From: Chromobacterium amazonense
Lineage (GTDB): Bacteria; Pseudomonadota; Gammaproteobacteria; Burkholderiales; Chromobacteriaceae
Length of the DNA stretch: 64,000 bases
NCBI RefSeq assembly: GCF_001855565.1
Contig: NZ_MKCR01000011.1
Location: 1-64,000 of the forward strand
Reading direction: 5' to 3'
The notes under the pieces were generated by a model that saw only the letters and a program-made list of their open reading frames with translations, was not told the origin of the DNA and did no database searches. The translations under genes were made by a program, and so were the position numbers. This document shows, piece by piece, positions 1 to 13,049 of the stretch. Every line of letters begins with the position of its first letter. Position 1 is the first letter of the stretch.

Positions 1-17
1 TCGCAGCGACCAGCACA

Positions 18-28
18 GCTCTTTAACA
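18..28 (+). promoter_or_regulatory. boxA antitermination element in the rrn leader
   Basis: GCTCTTTAACA matches the boxA sequence used by the Nus complex for rRNA antitermination. A second related copy (CGATCTTTAACA) lies in the spacer before 23S. The rrn promoters must lie upstream of the window. Confidence 0.8.
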
Positions 29-32
29 GAAC

Positions 33-58
33 GAATAACCGATAGGTGTAAGTGCTTG
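33..58 (+). other. 5' arm of the 16S precursor processing stem
   Basis: This leader stretch is nearly complementary to 1694-1720 downstream of 16S. The two arms would enclose the 16S transcript in a long duplex of the kind RNase III cuts. The complementarity is seen directly; the RNase III role follows from rRNA processing in other bacteria. Confidence 0.8.
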
Positions 59-141
59 GCGAAAGCCAAAAACTTGCACTGCAAGAGATAGGAAATACCA
101 GTTATTTCTTTGAACTTGCGTGCCAGAAGTTGCTATGAGAT

Positions 142-1679
<1,538 letters not shown>

Positions 1680-1693
1680 GAGAAGGCGATCGT

Positions 1694-1720
1694 CAAGTAC
1701 TTACAGCCTATCGGTTATTC
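1694..1720 (+). other. 3' arm of the 16S precursor processing stem
   Basis: This is the reverse complement, with few mismatches, of leader positions 33-58. It lies just after the 16S 3' end and would pair with the leader for RNase III processing. Confidence 0.8.
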
Positions 1721-1732
1721 AAGTTAAGGGCA

Positions 1733-1834
1733 TTTTCGATGAAAATCTGCGCAGCTCTGCGTTGAAAGCCTCCTCGTGTACTGGATGTACACGTCGTCAG
1801 CTTTCGCCTGGATCTGCTTGATTTTGATCGAAAA
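1733..1834 (+). repeat. Long imperfect inverted repeat in the 16S-tRNA spacer
   Basis: TTTTCGATGAAAATC near 1733 pairs with GATTTTGATCGAAAA ending at 1834, and the complementarity continues inward to a GTGTAC/GTACAC apex. The whole segment can fold into one long stem. A related but different stem sits between the two tRNA genes. The function is unknown; it may be an RNA processing or antitermination structure. Confidence 0.65.
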
Positions 1835-1857
1835 GGATGTGGTATGAAGCGACTACT

Positions 1858-1934
1858 GGGTTTGTAGCTCAGCTGGTTAGAGCACTGTGTTGATAACGCA
1901 GGGGTCGTAGGTTCGAGTCCTACCAGACCCACCA
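1858..1934 (+). tRNA. tRNA-Ile (anticodon GAU)
   Basis: This is a 77-nt cloverleaf with encoded CCA. The acceptor stem GGGTTTG pairs with CAGACCC including one G-U. The anticodon loop TTGATAA gives GAU, and the T loop is TTCGAGT. It sits in the usual 16S-23S spacer position. Confidence 0.97.
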
Positions 1935-1938
1935 GTAT

Positions 1939-2018
1939 TTTTTGGGTCAGGCAAGGCGCGAGGGAGCGACATGTGCTTATGCACATGAGCGACTGAGCAA
2001 CGCAGCATCACCCAAAAA
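1939..2018 (+). repeat. Inverted repeat between tRNA-Ile and tRNA-Ala
   Basis: TTTTTGGGT at the left end pairs with ACCCAAAAA at the right end. The centre contains CATGTGC-TTAT-GCACATG. The segment fills the whole inter-tRNA gap and abuts the 5' end of tRNA-Ala, so it could help present both tRNA ends to processing enzymes (inference). Confidence 0.65.
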
Positions 2019-2019
2019 G

Positions 2020-2095
2020 AGGGGATTAGCTCAGTTGGGAGAGCACCTGCTTTGCAAGCAGGGGGTCGTCGGTTCGATCCCGTCATCCTCCACCA
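2020..2095 (+). tRNA. tRNA-Ala (anticodon UGC)
   Basis: This is a 76-nt cloverleaf with encoded CCA. The anticodon stem-loop CCTGC-TTTGCAA-GCAGG gives UGC, and the alanine identity pair G3-U70 is present. The acceptor reads AGGGGAT against ATCCTCC, so the first pair is A1:C72, a mismatch where G1-C72 is expected. The gene lies in the standard spacer position after tRNA-Ile. Confidence 0.94.
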
Positions 2096-2151
2096 CACCG
2101 CAAACAAAATCGAATTGAGAAGTTTGATTCTGTTTGCGTTGTAAAACGCCC

Positions 2152-2163
2152 GATCTTTAACAA
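2152..2163 (+). promoter_or_regulatory. Second boxA-like element before 23S
   Basis: CGATCTTTAACA repeats the leader boxA sequence. A spacer boxA is a common feature of rrn operons and would renew antitermination across 23S. Confidence 0.65.
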
Positions 2164-2345
2164 ACTGAAGAAGCCGAATATATAAGACGGCGAAATGAAA
2201 GCGTAGAGTTAACTCTTTACGCGGACAAATCGTCATCTTGGGTATTTGATTGTATCTAAGGCTGCGTCGCCAACTCAAAAGGGGCGGTGCAGTCGTCGCA
2301 CAAACACACTTGTTGTTTTAGTGATCTAGGTTACTGAAATGATAG

Positions 2346-5333
<2,988 letters not shown>

Positions 5334-5455
5334 ATCATTTGAGTGGCTTAGCGAGGCTAAGTGACGAGAGTGGATGTGCGAAGAACATCAAATACCGAAT
5401 ATTCAGAATCAGAGAGCGACTCTGGTTCAGGCTTCTTGCAGTTTGTACAGTTTAT

Positions 5456-5571
5456 GTCTGGTGGCCTTAGCGAGGTGGTCCCACGCCTTCCCATCCCGAA
5501 CAGGATCGTGAAACGCCTTAGCGCCGATGATAGTGTGGCATTCGCCATGTGAAAGTAGGACACCGCCAGAC
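5456..5571 (+). rRNA. 5S ribosomal RNA
   Basis: The terminal stem is GTCTGGTGG paired with CCGCCAGAC. The conserved CCCATCCCGAACAGGATCGTGAAACG-type core lies inside it. It is about 116 nt long and directly follows 23S. Confidence 0.95.
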
Positions 5572-5581
5572 GCCCGATACG

Positions 5582-5613
5582 ACAAAGCCCAGCTCAACCG
5601 AGCTGGGCTTTGC
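5582..5613 (+). terminator. rrn operon terminator
   Basis: AAAGCCCAGCTC-AACC-GAGCTGGGCTTT is a perfect 12-bp stem directly after 5S. The T-tract is short and interrupted. Confidence 0.85.
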
Positions 5614-5740
5614 GCTTTGCGCGCGCCCAAACTCCCAGGTGTCCGCCATTGCGCTTTCGCTTGCGCGAATGGCCGCCATTGACGTCTGTTTCCATCCCTC
5701 ACACAATCAGCCTTTGCAGACTTCGACATGGTGGCGCCAG

Positions 5741-6631
5741 ATGGTTATTCGCAGCAGCAAACCCGCGCGACGCATAGAGGCGGGCGGCCGCAGCCTGTTC
5801 ATTCACAGCCTGCCGCGCCACTCCCTGCATGACCTCTATCACTACTGCATGACCATCAGTTGGCCGCGTTTTTACCTGTTTATCGCGGCGGCTTTCATCG
5901 CATTGAATCTATTGTTTGCCGGACTCTATCAATTGCAAGCCGGCGGCATCGCCAACCAGTTTCCGCCTGGTTTTCTGGGTGCATTCTTTTTCAGCGTCGA
6001 GACGCTGGCGACGGTTGGCTATGGCGATATGCATCCGCAAACGCTGTATACGCATTGGATTTCCATGCTGGAGATTTTCATCGGCATGATGAGCATTGCA
6101 TTGATTACCGGCGTGACGTTTGCCCGCTTCTCGCGGCCCAGGGCGCGCATCGTGTTTACCAGCAGCCCCGTCGTCCGTCCATTGAACGGTGAACCGGTGT
6201 TGATGCTGCGCGCGGCCAATGCCAGAAATAACGTGATCATTGATGCCAGTGCCCGCCTGCGCTTGTTGCAGCAGGAGGTGACTGCCGAAGGAACGACCTT
6301 TCGCAAACTGTACGACCTGACGCTGGTGCGGGATGAGCACCCGATGTTTGTGCTCGGCTGGACGCTGATGCATAAGATAGACGAGCGCAGCCCCTTGTAT
6401 CAACGCGATGCCGACTCGCTGGCGGCGGTCAAGGCGCAGCTGATCTTGTCCATCAACGGCATGGACGAAACCACCATTCAGCCTATGGTGGCGCGGCATA
6501 CGTTTTCGCATCAGGATATTCGTTGGAATCATGCTTTCGCCGATCTGATTTATACCGATGAGCATGAAAACGATCATGTCGACTACCAGCGCCTGCAGGA
6601 GGTGCGGCCGTTGCCATCCGCTAAAGACTAG
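5741..6631 (+). CDS. Inward-rectifier potassium channel, KirBac type
   Basis: This is an inner-membrane K+ channel. An amphipathic slide-helix region (HDLYHYCM) is followed by a first membrane helix, a pore loop with the selectivity filter TVGYGD at about residue 92, and a second membrane helix. The C-terminal half is the soluble Kir domain. From the ATG at 5741 the protein is 296 residues, normal for KirBac. The frame is open further upstream into the 5S gene, so the start is a judgement; no clear ribosome site precedes it and 5669 is an alternative. It stands alone between the rrn terminator and pssA. The family is certain; gating ligand and physiological role cannot be read from sequence. 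Confidence 0.9.
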   Translation: MVIRSSKPARRIEAGGRSLFIHSLPRHSLHDLYHYCMTISWPRFYLFIAAAFIALNLLFAGLYQLQAGGIANQFPPGFLGAFFFSVETLATVGYGDMHPQTLYTHWISMLEIFIGMMSIALITGVTFARFSRPRARIVFTSSPVVRPLNGEPVLMLRAANARNNVIIDASARLRLLQQEVTAEGTTFRKLYDLTLVRDEHPMFVLGWTLMHKIDERSPLYQRDADSLAAVKAQLILSINGMDETTIQPMVARHTFSHQDIRWNHAFADLIYTDEHENDHVDYQRLQEVRPLPSAKD

Positions 6632-6751
6632 GTCGTGCTCGGGCGGCTTGGCGAATACCGGCAGGCCATGCTGGGATGATGATGCCGCATGGCCAGGTCG
6701 CTCGCGCGCTCGCCTAAGCGCCGCCGCAGCGCCGGCTGGCGCGGCGCGGGC

Positions 6752-6779
6752 GAAAAAAAAAGCCCCGCGAAAGCGGGGC
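6752..6779 (-). terminator. Terminator downstream of pssA
   Basis: On the minus strand GCCCCGC-TTTC-GCGGGGC is followed by nine to ten T residues. It lies just beyond the pssA stop codon. Confidence 0.9.
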
Positions 6780-6786
6780 GGGGCGC

Positions 6787-8130
6787 TTACAGCATCAGAT
6801 TGAGCATGCGGTCGATCCGCACGCGGCTCAAGCGGGTAAGCAGTTTCTTGATCTGTTCCGGGTAGTGCTTCACGTCTTCCAGCTGGCGGTAGTGCGCAAG
6901 CGGCGTGGTGTGGCGCAGAATGCTGCGTTGTTCGGCTTCACCCTGCGCGCGCAGGGCGCCTTGCGGATCGCGCAGCAGCAGCGCGTTTTCCAGATCCAGG
7001 CGGAAGGCGCGGGGATTCAGGTTGTTGCCGGTCAGCAGGATGTAGCGCGCGTCGCTCCAGATGCCCTTCAGGTGATAGGTGTTGTCGCCGTCTTTCCATA
7101 GATGGATGCGCAGTTGCTGGCGCGACACATATTGGCGCTGGCGCTTGGCGAAGCGGCGCAGGTTCATCTCGTACAGATAGGGCAGCGCGCCGATCACCCT
7201 GAATGGCTGCTCCGGCGGGATGTAGAAGTCGTTGGCGGTCTTGTCGCCGACGACGATGTCGATTTCCACGCCGCGGCGCAGGGCGCGGTTGATTTCCAGC
7301 ACCACGGCGCGCGGAAAGTTGAAATACGGCGTGCAGATGAACAGCTTGCTGTCCGCGCTGGCGATGATATCGAGTATCGTGCGGTTCAGCCGGTTGCCCT
7401 TGCCGATGCCGACAATTGGGGCGATGGCCAGTTGCTCCGCAGAGACCGGGGGCGATGCGGCGGGCCGGTACTGACTGTGCACCAGCTTGTCGCGGAACTG
7501 GCGGATTTCCTTGCGGATGCTGCGGGTGGACGGCGCGGGTTTGTCCAGCCGGAATACCGCCGGGTCGTTGAAGAACTGCTCGGCCATGAAATCGGCCATG
7601 GCATCGGCCAGCTGCGGGCTGCGGATCAGGTGGTAGCGGTCGAAGCGATATTTGTCCAGCTTGTGCAGATAGACATTGTTCAGGCTGGCGCCGCTGTAGA
7701 ACACGGTATCGTCGATGACGAAGCCCTTCAGGTGCAACACGCCGAACAACTCGCGTGTTTGCACCGGCACGCCGTAGATCGGAATGTCCAGATCGCGGCG
7801 GGCCGCTTCCTCGCGGTACCAGCTGGCGTTGCAGTGCGACTGGTCTTCGCCGATGCGGCCGCGTTGAGCGCGATGCCAATCCACCATCACGCGCACGTCC
7901 AGCTCAGGCCAGCGTTGCTTGGCCTGGTACAGCGCGTCCAGGATTTCCCGGCCCGCTTCCTCGTTTTCCAGATACAGCGCGCACAGGTAGACGCGCCGGG
8001 TCGCCGCGGCGATCGCTTCCAGCAGCCGCAGGCGAAAATCGCTGGTCTGCAGCAGCGTGGTGAAGTCTTGCGGCGGCAGCGGAAGCCAGGGCAGGCGGGT
8101 CAACGTGGGTCGATTGAGCAGAAATGCCAT
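6787..8130 (-). CDS. pssA: CDP-diacylglycerol--serine O-phosphatidyltransferase
   Basis: This enzyme makes phosphatidylserine from CDP-diacylglycerol and L-serine, the first committed step to phosphatidylethanolamine. It is the phospholipase-D-superfamily (E. coli-like) type. Two HKD motifs are visible: H133-x-K135-x4-D140 and H353-x-K355-x4-D360, and the sequence around the first (DKYRFDRYHLIR) is nearly E. coli PssA. The length of 447 residues matches the family (about 450). There are no membrane segments, consistent with a peripheral enzyme. It is monocistronic, read towards the KirBac gene, with its own terminator. Confidence 0.96.
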   Translation of the reverse strand: MAFLLNRPTLTRLPWLPLPPQDFTTLLQTSDFRLRLLEAIAAATRRVYLCALYLENEEAGREILDALYQAKQRWPELDVRVMVDWHRAQRGRIGEDQSHCNASWYREEAARRDLDIPIYGVPVQTRELFGVLHLKGFVIDDTVFYSGASLNNVYLHKLDKYRFDRYHLIRSPQLADAMADFMAEQFFNDPAVFRLDKPAPSTRSIRKEIRQFRDKLVHSQYRPAASPPVSAEQLAIAPIVGIGKGNRLNRTILDIIASADSKLFICTPYFNFPRAVVLEINRALRRGVEIDIVVGDKTANDFYIPPEQPFRVIGALPYLYEMNLRRFAKRQRQYVSRQQLRIHLWKDGDNTYHLKGIWSDARYILLTGNNLNPRAFRLDLENALLLRDPQGALRAQGEAEQRSILRHTTPLAHYRQLEDVKHYPEQIKKLLTRLSRVRIDRMLNLML

Positions 8131-8316
8131 GAATGCGCAGTTGATTGACGTTCAATCGACGCATCGTAGCATCGTTTGGCCAATTTGGGGGAGTGGGCGA
8201 GGCCGCAAGTGACGCCGGTCAAGCGTTTTGACGCGCCGCCGGCTGGCGGGCCGCGTGGCAAGGCGGGCCGAAATGTGCAAAAATTCCGGTAACGAGACGA
8301 ATTGCAGGTTTTTTCC

Positions 8317-8844
8317 ATGCTGGACCGGGACGGATACCGCCCAAACGTCGGAATCATCCTCACCAACGCCAAAAACGAGGTGTTCTGGGGGAAGCGCGTG
8401 CGCGAGCATTCCTGGCAGTTCCCGCAAGGCGGCATCAAACCGGGCGAAAGCCCGGAGGCCGCCATGTACCGCGAACTGCTGGAGGAGGTGGGCTTGCTGC
8501 CACAGCACGTGAAGATCCTGGGACGCACCCGCGACTGGATGCGTTATGAGGTGCCGACCAATTGGGTTCGCCGCGAATGGCGCGGCAGTTACAAAGGGCA
8601 GAAGCAGATCTGGTTTCTGCTCAGGCTGGTGGGTCGCGACAGCGATGTTTGCCTGCGCGCGTCCACGCATCCGGAGTTCGACGGCTGGCGCTGGAACGAT
8701 TATTGGGCGCCGGTGGACGCGGTGATCGAGTTCAAGCGCGATGTGTACGAGCGCGCCTTGTCCGAGCTGTCGCGCTTCCTGCGGGGCGTGGAGAGTCACG
8801 ACGCCTATTTGGCGCGCATCGCCGCGGCGCAGAGCGAGCAGTGA
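8317..8844 (+). CDS. rppH: RNA pyrophosphohydrolase (Nudix)
   Basis: RppH removes pyrophosphate from the 5' triphosphate end of mRNA and so licenses RNase E decay. The Nudix box G-x5-E-x7-RE-x2-EE-x-G spans residues 38-60. The N terminus [14 protein letters not shown] is typical of proteobacterial RppH and sets the start at 8317 rather than an upstream TTG. The protein is 175 residues. It is divergent from pssA and followed by a hairpin terminator before parE. Confidence 0.95.
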   Translation: MLDRDGYRPNVGIILTNAKNEVFWGKRVREHSWQFPQGGIKPGESPEAAMYRELLEEVGLLPQHVKILGRTRDWMRYEVPTNWVRREWRGSYKGQKQIWFLLRLVGRDSDVCLRASTHPEFDGWRWNDYWAPVDAVIEFKRDVYERALSELSRFLRGVESHDAYLARIAAAQSEQ

Positions 8845-8871
8845 GCGGGCCGCGCAATTTTGCAGCACAGC

Positions 8872-8900
8872 GACGGCGGGCAATGCCCGCTGTCTTTATT
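8872..8900 (+). terminator. Probable rppH terminator
   Basis: GACGGCGGGC-AAT-GCCCGCTGTC forms a stem followed by TTTATTT, between rppH and parE. Confidence 0.7.
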
Positions 8901-8957
8901 TGAGCCGTCCCATATGGGCGGCGTCGACGTGAAACGCCGACAGGGTAAGACCACAAC

Positions 8958-10922
8958 ATGACTCAACAATACGACGAATCTTCGGTACGGGTGCTGAAGG
9001 GGCTGGAGCCGGTCAAAGAACGGCCGGGCATGTATACCCGCACCACCGACCCCACCCACATCTGCCAGGAAGTGATAGACAACGCCGCCGACGAGGCGCT
9101 GGGCGGCTACGCGCGCAAGATCGCCGTCACCGTGCATCAGGACGGCTCGCTCAGCGTGGAGGACGATGGCCGCGGCATTCCGGTAGGCCTGCATCCGCAA
9201 GAAGGCGTGCCGGTGGTGGAGCTGGTCTTCACCCGCCTGCACGCAGGCGGCAAGTTCAACAAGAAGGACGGCGGCGCCTATGCCTTCTCCGGCGGCCTGC
9301 ACGGCGTCGGCGTGTCGGTGACCAATGCGCTGTCCACCCGGCTGGAAGTCGAGGTGAAGCGCGATGGCGGTGTGCACCGTCTGGTGTTTTCCGGCGGCGA
9401 TGTGATCGAACCGCTGGCCCGCGTGGCTGACTGCGGCCCGCGCACCAGCGGCACCCGCGTGCGGGTGTGGCCGGACGGCAAATACTTCGAAAGCCCGCGC
9501 TATTCGATGCAGGAGCTGGAGCGGCTGCTGCGCGCCAAGGCGGTGCTGCTGCCCGGCGTGGCAGTGACGCTGACGGTGGAAAAGCCCAGCGGCGATGAAG
9601 TCAAAGTCTGGCAGTATCCGGAAGGCCTGAAGAGCTATCTGGCCGAATTGTGCAATGGCGACGAGCCGGTGGCGCCGCTGTTCGCCGGCGAGGCTTATAT
9701 CGGCGACGACCACGAGCAGTTCGCCAAGGGCGAGGGCGCGCAATGGGCGATGGCCTGGTTCGAAGACGGCGCCAGCGGCGAGAGCTACGTCAACCTGATC
9801 CCCACCCCGGCGGGCGGCACGCATGAGGCCGGGCTGCGCGCCGGGGTATTCGACGCGGTGAAAAGCTTCGTCGACCACCACAACCTGCTGCCGCGCGGCG
9901 TCAAGCTGATGGCCGAAGACGTGTGGAGCCGCGTGCGCTTCGTGTTGTCCGCCCGCGTGCTGGACCCGCAGTTCCAGGGCCAAACCAAGGACAAGCTGAC
10001 CAGCCGCGACGCACTGAAGCTGATCTCGGGCCTCGCCCGCGATCCGGTGGAGCTGTGGCTGAACCAGCATGTGGAGGCCGGCAAGAAGATCGCCGAACTC
10101 GCCATCCGCCAGGCGCAGAGCCGCCTGAAGTCGGTAAAAAAGGTGGAGAAGAAGAAAGGTTCCGGCGTGGCGGTGCTGCCGGGCAAGCTGACCGACTGCG
10201 AGAGCGAAGACATCGAGCGCAACGAGCTGTTCCTGGTGGAGGGCGATTCGGCCGGCGGTTCGGCGAAGCTGGCGCGCGACAAGGAATACCAGGCCATCCT
10301 GCCCTTGCGCGGCAAGGTGCTGAACAGCTGGGAGACGGACAAGGACCAACTGTTCTCCAATGCCGAAATCCACGACATTTCCGTGGCGATAGGCGTGGAC
10401 CCGCATGGCCCGAACGACCAGCCGGACCTGTCCGGCCAGCGCTACGGCAAGATCGCCATCCTGTCCGACGCCGACGTCGATGGCTCCCACATCCAGGTGC
10501 TGCTGTTGACGCTGTTCTTCCGCCATTTCCCGCGCCTGGTGGAAAACGGCAATATCTACATCGCCCAGCCGCCGCTGTTCCGCGTCGATGTGCCGGGCCA
10601 GGGCAAGACCCGTCCGCCGCGCAAGCTGTACGCGCTGGACGAGGGCGAAATGACCGCCATCCTGGACCGTCTGCGCAGCGAGGGCGTGCGCGAGAACGCC
10701 TGGACCATCTCCCGCTTCAAGGGCTTGGGCGAGATGAACCCGGAGCAATTGAAGGATACCACCATGAACCCCGACACCCGCCGCCTGGTCAAGGTGCAGG
10801 TGCGCCCCGGCATGCTGAAGGAAACGCTGGACATGTTCGTCATGCTGATGGGCAAGGGCGAAGCGTCCAGCCGCCGCAGTTGGATGGAGGCCAAGGGCAA
10901 CGAGGTGGAAGCCGATATCTGA
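8958..10922 (+). CDS. parE: DNA topoisomerase IV subunit B
   Basis: This is the ATPase subunit of topoisomerase IV, which decatenates daughter chromosomes together with ParC (not in this window). The GHKL ATP-binding region is visible near the N terminus (EVIDNAADEA, DDGRGIPVG, GLHGVGVSVTNALS). It is followed by the transducer domain and a TOPRIM domain with EGDSAGGSA near residue 428 and DADVDGSHI near 504. At 654 residues it is normal for ParE; GyrB would be about 800. The lone position away from gyrase genes also supports parE. A terminator follows. Confidence 0.95.
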   Translation: MTQQYDESSVRVLKGLEPVKERPGMYTRTTDPTHICQEVIDNAADEALGGYARKIAVTVHQDGSLSVEDDGRGIPVGLHPQEGVPVVELVFTRLHAGGKFNKKDGGAYAFSGGLHGVGVSVTNALSTRLEVEVKRDGGVHRLVFSGGDVIEPLARVADCGPRTSGTRVRVWPDGKYFESPRYSMQELERLLRAKAVLLPGVAVTLTVEKPSGDEVKVWQYPEGLKSYLAELCNGDEPVAPLFAGEAYIGDDHEQFAKGEGAQWAMAWFEDGASGESYVNLIPTPAGGTHEAGLRAGVFDAVKSFVDHHNLLPRGVKLMAEDVWSRVRFVLSARVLDPQFQGQTKDKLTSRDALKLISGLARDPVELWLNQHVEAGKKIAELAIRQAQSRLKSVKKVEKKKGSGVAVLPGKLTDCESEDIERNELFLVEGDSAGGSAKLARDKEYQAILPLRGKVLNSWETDKDQLFSNAEIHDISVAIGVDPHGPNDQPDLSGQRYGKIAILSDADVDGSHIQVLLLTLFFRHFPRLVENGNIYIAQPPLFRVDVPGQGKTRPPRKLYALDEGEMTAILDRLRSEGVRENAWTISRFKGLGEMNPEQLKDTTMNPDTRRLVKVQVRPGMLKETLDMFVMLMGKGEASSRRSWMEAKGNEVEADI

Positions 10923-10942
10923 TCGCTTTTGGCGCATCCGCG

Positions 10943-10978
10943 AAGCCGCCCGCTTGGCGACAAGCCGGCGGTTTTTTT
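10943..10978 (+). terminator. parE terminator
   Basis: CCGCCCGCTTG pairs imperfectly with CAAGCCGGCGG and is followed by eight T residues. Confidence 0.85.
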
Positions 10979-11059
10979 TGCGTGCTGCCTTGCTGACAAG
11001 GCTTCGCGGAGGCCCTGCGCCTCGGCGCGCAGGCGCAACCCAAGCCCAGGATTCGACGC

Positions 11060-11773
11060 TCAGTCGTAGCGCGCCAGCAGCGCGGCCAGCTCCTGCTTGC
11101 CCTGCGGCGATGCGCAGGCGGCGCGCAATCTGTCCAGCATGGCGGCATCGTGCGCCAGCGGGTGGGCGCGCGACACATAGACGGCCATCGGCTCGCTGCT
11201 GATGGGCAGCTCTGCCCACTTGTCAGCTGGCGTCGATAGCTCGCGCAGGGTGTGGCCGCAGCCGGGACGGACGCACATCATCGCGTCCAGCCGGCCGGCG
11301 CGCAGCATGCGGAACCCTTGGTGCAGATCGCGGACGAATACCCTGTCCGCGCCGCTCTCGGCAAGGAATCTGTCCAGGGTGTGGGTGCCGCGCAAGATGC
11401 CGACCGGGCGGCGCTGCAGATCGGCCAGGCTCAGCGTGCGGCCGGCATCGCGGTAGATCACTGACAGCCGGATTGCCGTCGGGCGGCATACTTCCAGGCC
11501 GAAGCCATCGCGCTCCGTCGACGCGGTAATCAGCGCCAGCGCGTTCTGGCCGCTTTTGAGGTCTTCCACCACCCGCGGCAGCGGCCGGATGTCCTGGCGC
11601 AGCTGCAGGCCGCTTTGCGCGGCCAGCCAGCGCAGGAAGCGCGGCGCCAAGCCATCGCCGCTGGCGGCGTCGCCCCATGGCTCTATCGCCTGGTTGGAGG
11701 ACTGCACCGGTTCGGCGTGCGCAGTCTGCAACCACCATATCCAAGCCAGCATGCCCAGCCAGGTTAGTCTCAT
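11060..11773 (-). CDS. Periplasmic solute-binding protein, family 3-like (orphan)
   Basis: This 237-residue secreted protein has an N-terminal signal peptide ending AHA before residue 21. The body resembles ABC-transporter amino-acid-binding proteins (SBP family 3), with a typical RDLHQGFRMLRAGRLDAM segment near the hinge. No permease or ATPase genes are adjacent, so it may be a stand-alone sensor or binding protein. Two cysteines (MCVRPGCG) could form a short disulfide loop. The ligand is unknown. Its promoter region is shared with the divergent acetyltransferase gene. Confidence 0.7.
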   Translation of the reverse strand: MRLTWLGMLAWIWWLQTAHAEPVQSSNQAIEPWGDAASGDGLAPRFLRWLAAQSGLQLRQDIRPLPRVVEDLKSGQNALALITASTERDGFGLEVCRPTAIRLSVIYRDAGRTLSLADLQRRPVGILRGTHTLDRFLAESGADRVFVRDLHQGFRMLRAGRLDAMMCVRPGCGHTLRELSTPADKWAELPISSEPMAVYVSRAHPLAHDAAMLDRLRAACASPQGKQELAALLARYD

Positions 11774-11907
11774 CGAACCTCCCCTTGCGCGCCCAAGGCT
11801 CAGGGGGCGGCAGATGCAGTATAGTCGGCGCGTTCGCGACTCAAGCGCGGAGCGCAGGATTCCTACCGTTGTCTTTTGGTGAAATGTTCTTTAGAAAGGA
11901 TGCCGCG

Positions 11908-12369
11908 ATGTCTCTCTCCATCACCTCCGCGCATGCCGCGGATTTTCAATCCATGCTCCGCCTGTGGGAGCGATCGGTACGCGCCACCCATCATTTTTTA
12001 AGCGAGGACGACATCGTCGCCATGCGGCCAGAGGTGGCGGCTGCATTTGAAGCCGCGGAATACATCGGCCTGGCCTTACGCGTGACCCGCGATGGCAAGG
12101 GGCGGGTGACGGGCTTTGCCGGCACGATGGCCGGCAAGCTGGAGATGCTGTTCATCGATCCCGAATGCGCCGGCAGAGGCTTGGGAAAGCGTTTGCTGAC
12201 GCACGCGGTGACGGAGCTGGCGGCTACGGCTGTGGATGTCAACGAGGATAACCCCGCCGCGCTGGCCTTTTACCGCCGCATGGGCTTCACAGTGGCTAGC
12301 CGCTCGGCGCTGGATAGCGCCGGCAGGCCGTTTCCTCTGTTGCATCTCAAGTTGCGGCAGGCCGCATGA
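11908..12369 (+). CDS. GNAT-family N-acetyltransferase
   Basis: This is a predicted acetyl-CoA-dependent N-acetyltransferase of 153 residues. The acetyl-CoA loop is DPECAGRGLGKRLL (R/Q-x2-G-x-G/A type), and the C-terminal part (DVNEDNPAALAFYRRMGF) is the usual GNAT beta-4/alpha-4 region. The start at 11908 is preceded by AGAAAGGA; the frame is open further upstream but lacks homology. It converges on the SDR gene with a four-base gap. The substrate is unknown. Confidence 0.85.
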   Translation: MSLSITSAHAADFQSMLRLWERSVRATHHFLSEDDIVAMRPEVAAAFEAAEYIGLALRVTRDGKGRVTGFAGTMAGKLEMLFIDPECAGRGLGKRLLTHAVTELAATAVDVNEDNPAALAFYRRMGFTVASRSALDSAGRPFPLLHLKLRQAA

Positions 12370-12373
12370 AGAT

Positions 12374-12970
12374 TTACCACACAGCCAATGTTTGCCCGTT
12401 GGCGATGCCTTCCACGCTGCGCACATAGGCCAGGGCGGCGCGAGCCGCCGGCACGGCCTCGAAGCCGGGGAAATAGGGCGCATAAGCCGCCATCGATTCT
12501 TGCAGCACATTAGGGCTGACGACATTGATGCGTTGCCCGCGTGCCAGCTCCAGCGCAGCGGCGGCGGCGAAGCCTTCCAGCGCGCGGTTGACGGTTGTAG
12601 TGTTACTGCCGTGGCGGATGGGTTGGGCGCCGACGATGCCGCTGGTCAGCGTGACGGAGCCGCCGTCGTTCAGATAATGCTGGCCGGTCAAGGCGAGGTT
12701 GATCTGTCCCAGCAGCTTGTTTTCCAGACCGATGCGGAAGTCCGCGGCGGTAGTCTCCGTCAGCGGACCGAAGTGTGTCTCTCCGGCTGCGCTGACGATG
12801 GCATCAAGCCGGCCTGTTTGTTCAAATAATCTGGCGATGCTGTCGCTGTCAGTGATGTCGACTCTCAGATCGCCGCTGGCGCGGCCAGCGGTGATCACAT
12901 CATGGTGAGACAGTGCTTGGTGGATGGCGCGGCCAAGAGTGCCGCTGGCGCCGACTAGCAGGATTTTCAT
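12374..12970 (-). CDS. Atypical short-chain dehydrogenase/reductase
   Basis: This 198-residue Rossmann protein has the nucleotide loop GASGTLG at residues 7-13 and VSAAGE at the usual NAG position. The expected catalytic YxxxK is not visible: after the serine strand (TLTSGIVG) comes NTTTVNRALEGF instead. I recall the Lin1944-like SDR subgroup as lacking the standard active-site residues, and this looks like a member, so enzymatic activity is uncertain. It is divergent from a LysR regulator across about 100 bp, suggesting control by that regulator. Confidence 0.8.
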   Translation of the reverse strand: MKILLVGASGTLGRAIHQALSHHDVITAGRASGDLRVDITDSDSIARLFEQTGRLDAIVSAAGETHFGPLTETTAADFRIGLENKLLGQINLALTGQHYLNDGGSVTLTSGIVGAQPIRHGSNTTTVNRALEGFAAAAALELARGQRINVVSPNVLQESMAAYAPYFPGFEAVPAARAALAYVRSVEGIANGQTLAVW

Positions 12971-13049
12971 GGTGTGTTTCCATTGCGGGTAACGATGCGC
13001 CTAGTGTGCAGTGATTCTTCCCAATGATTAATCCGTTATGATGAACAAG

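Noticed and set aside
5549-5740. N-terminal extension of the KirBac gene into the 5S and terminator region
   Set aside because: A gene cannot sensibly begin inside the 5S gene and terminator; the KirBac domain starts well after 5741.
8805-11219. 804-codon minus-strand frame opposite parE
   Set aside because: It is an antisense shadow of a GC-rich gene; its composition (His/Gln/Ala-rich) is typical of such shadows.
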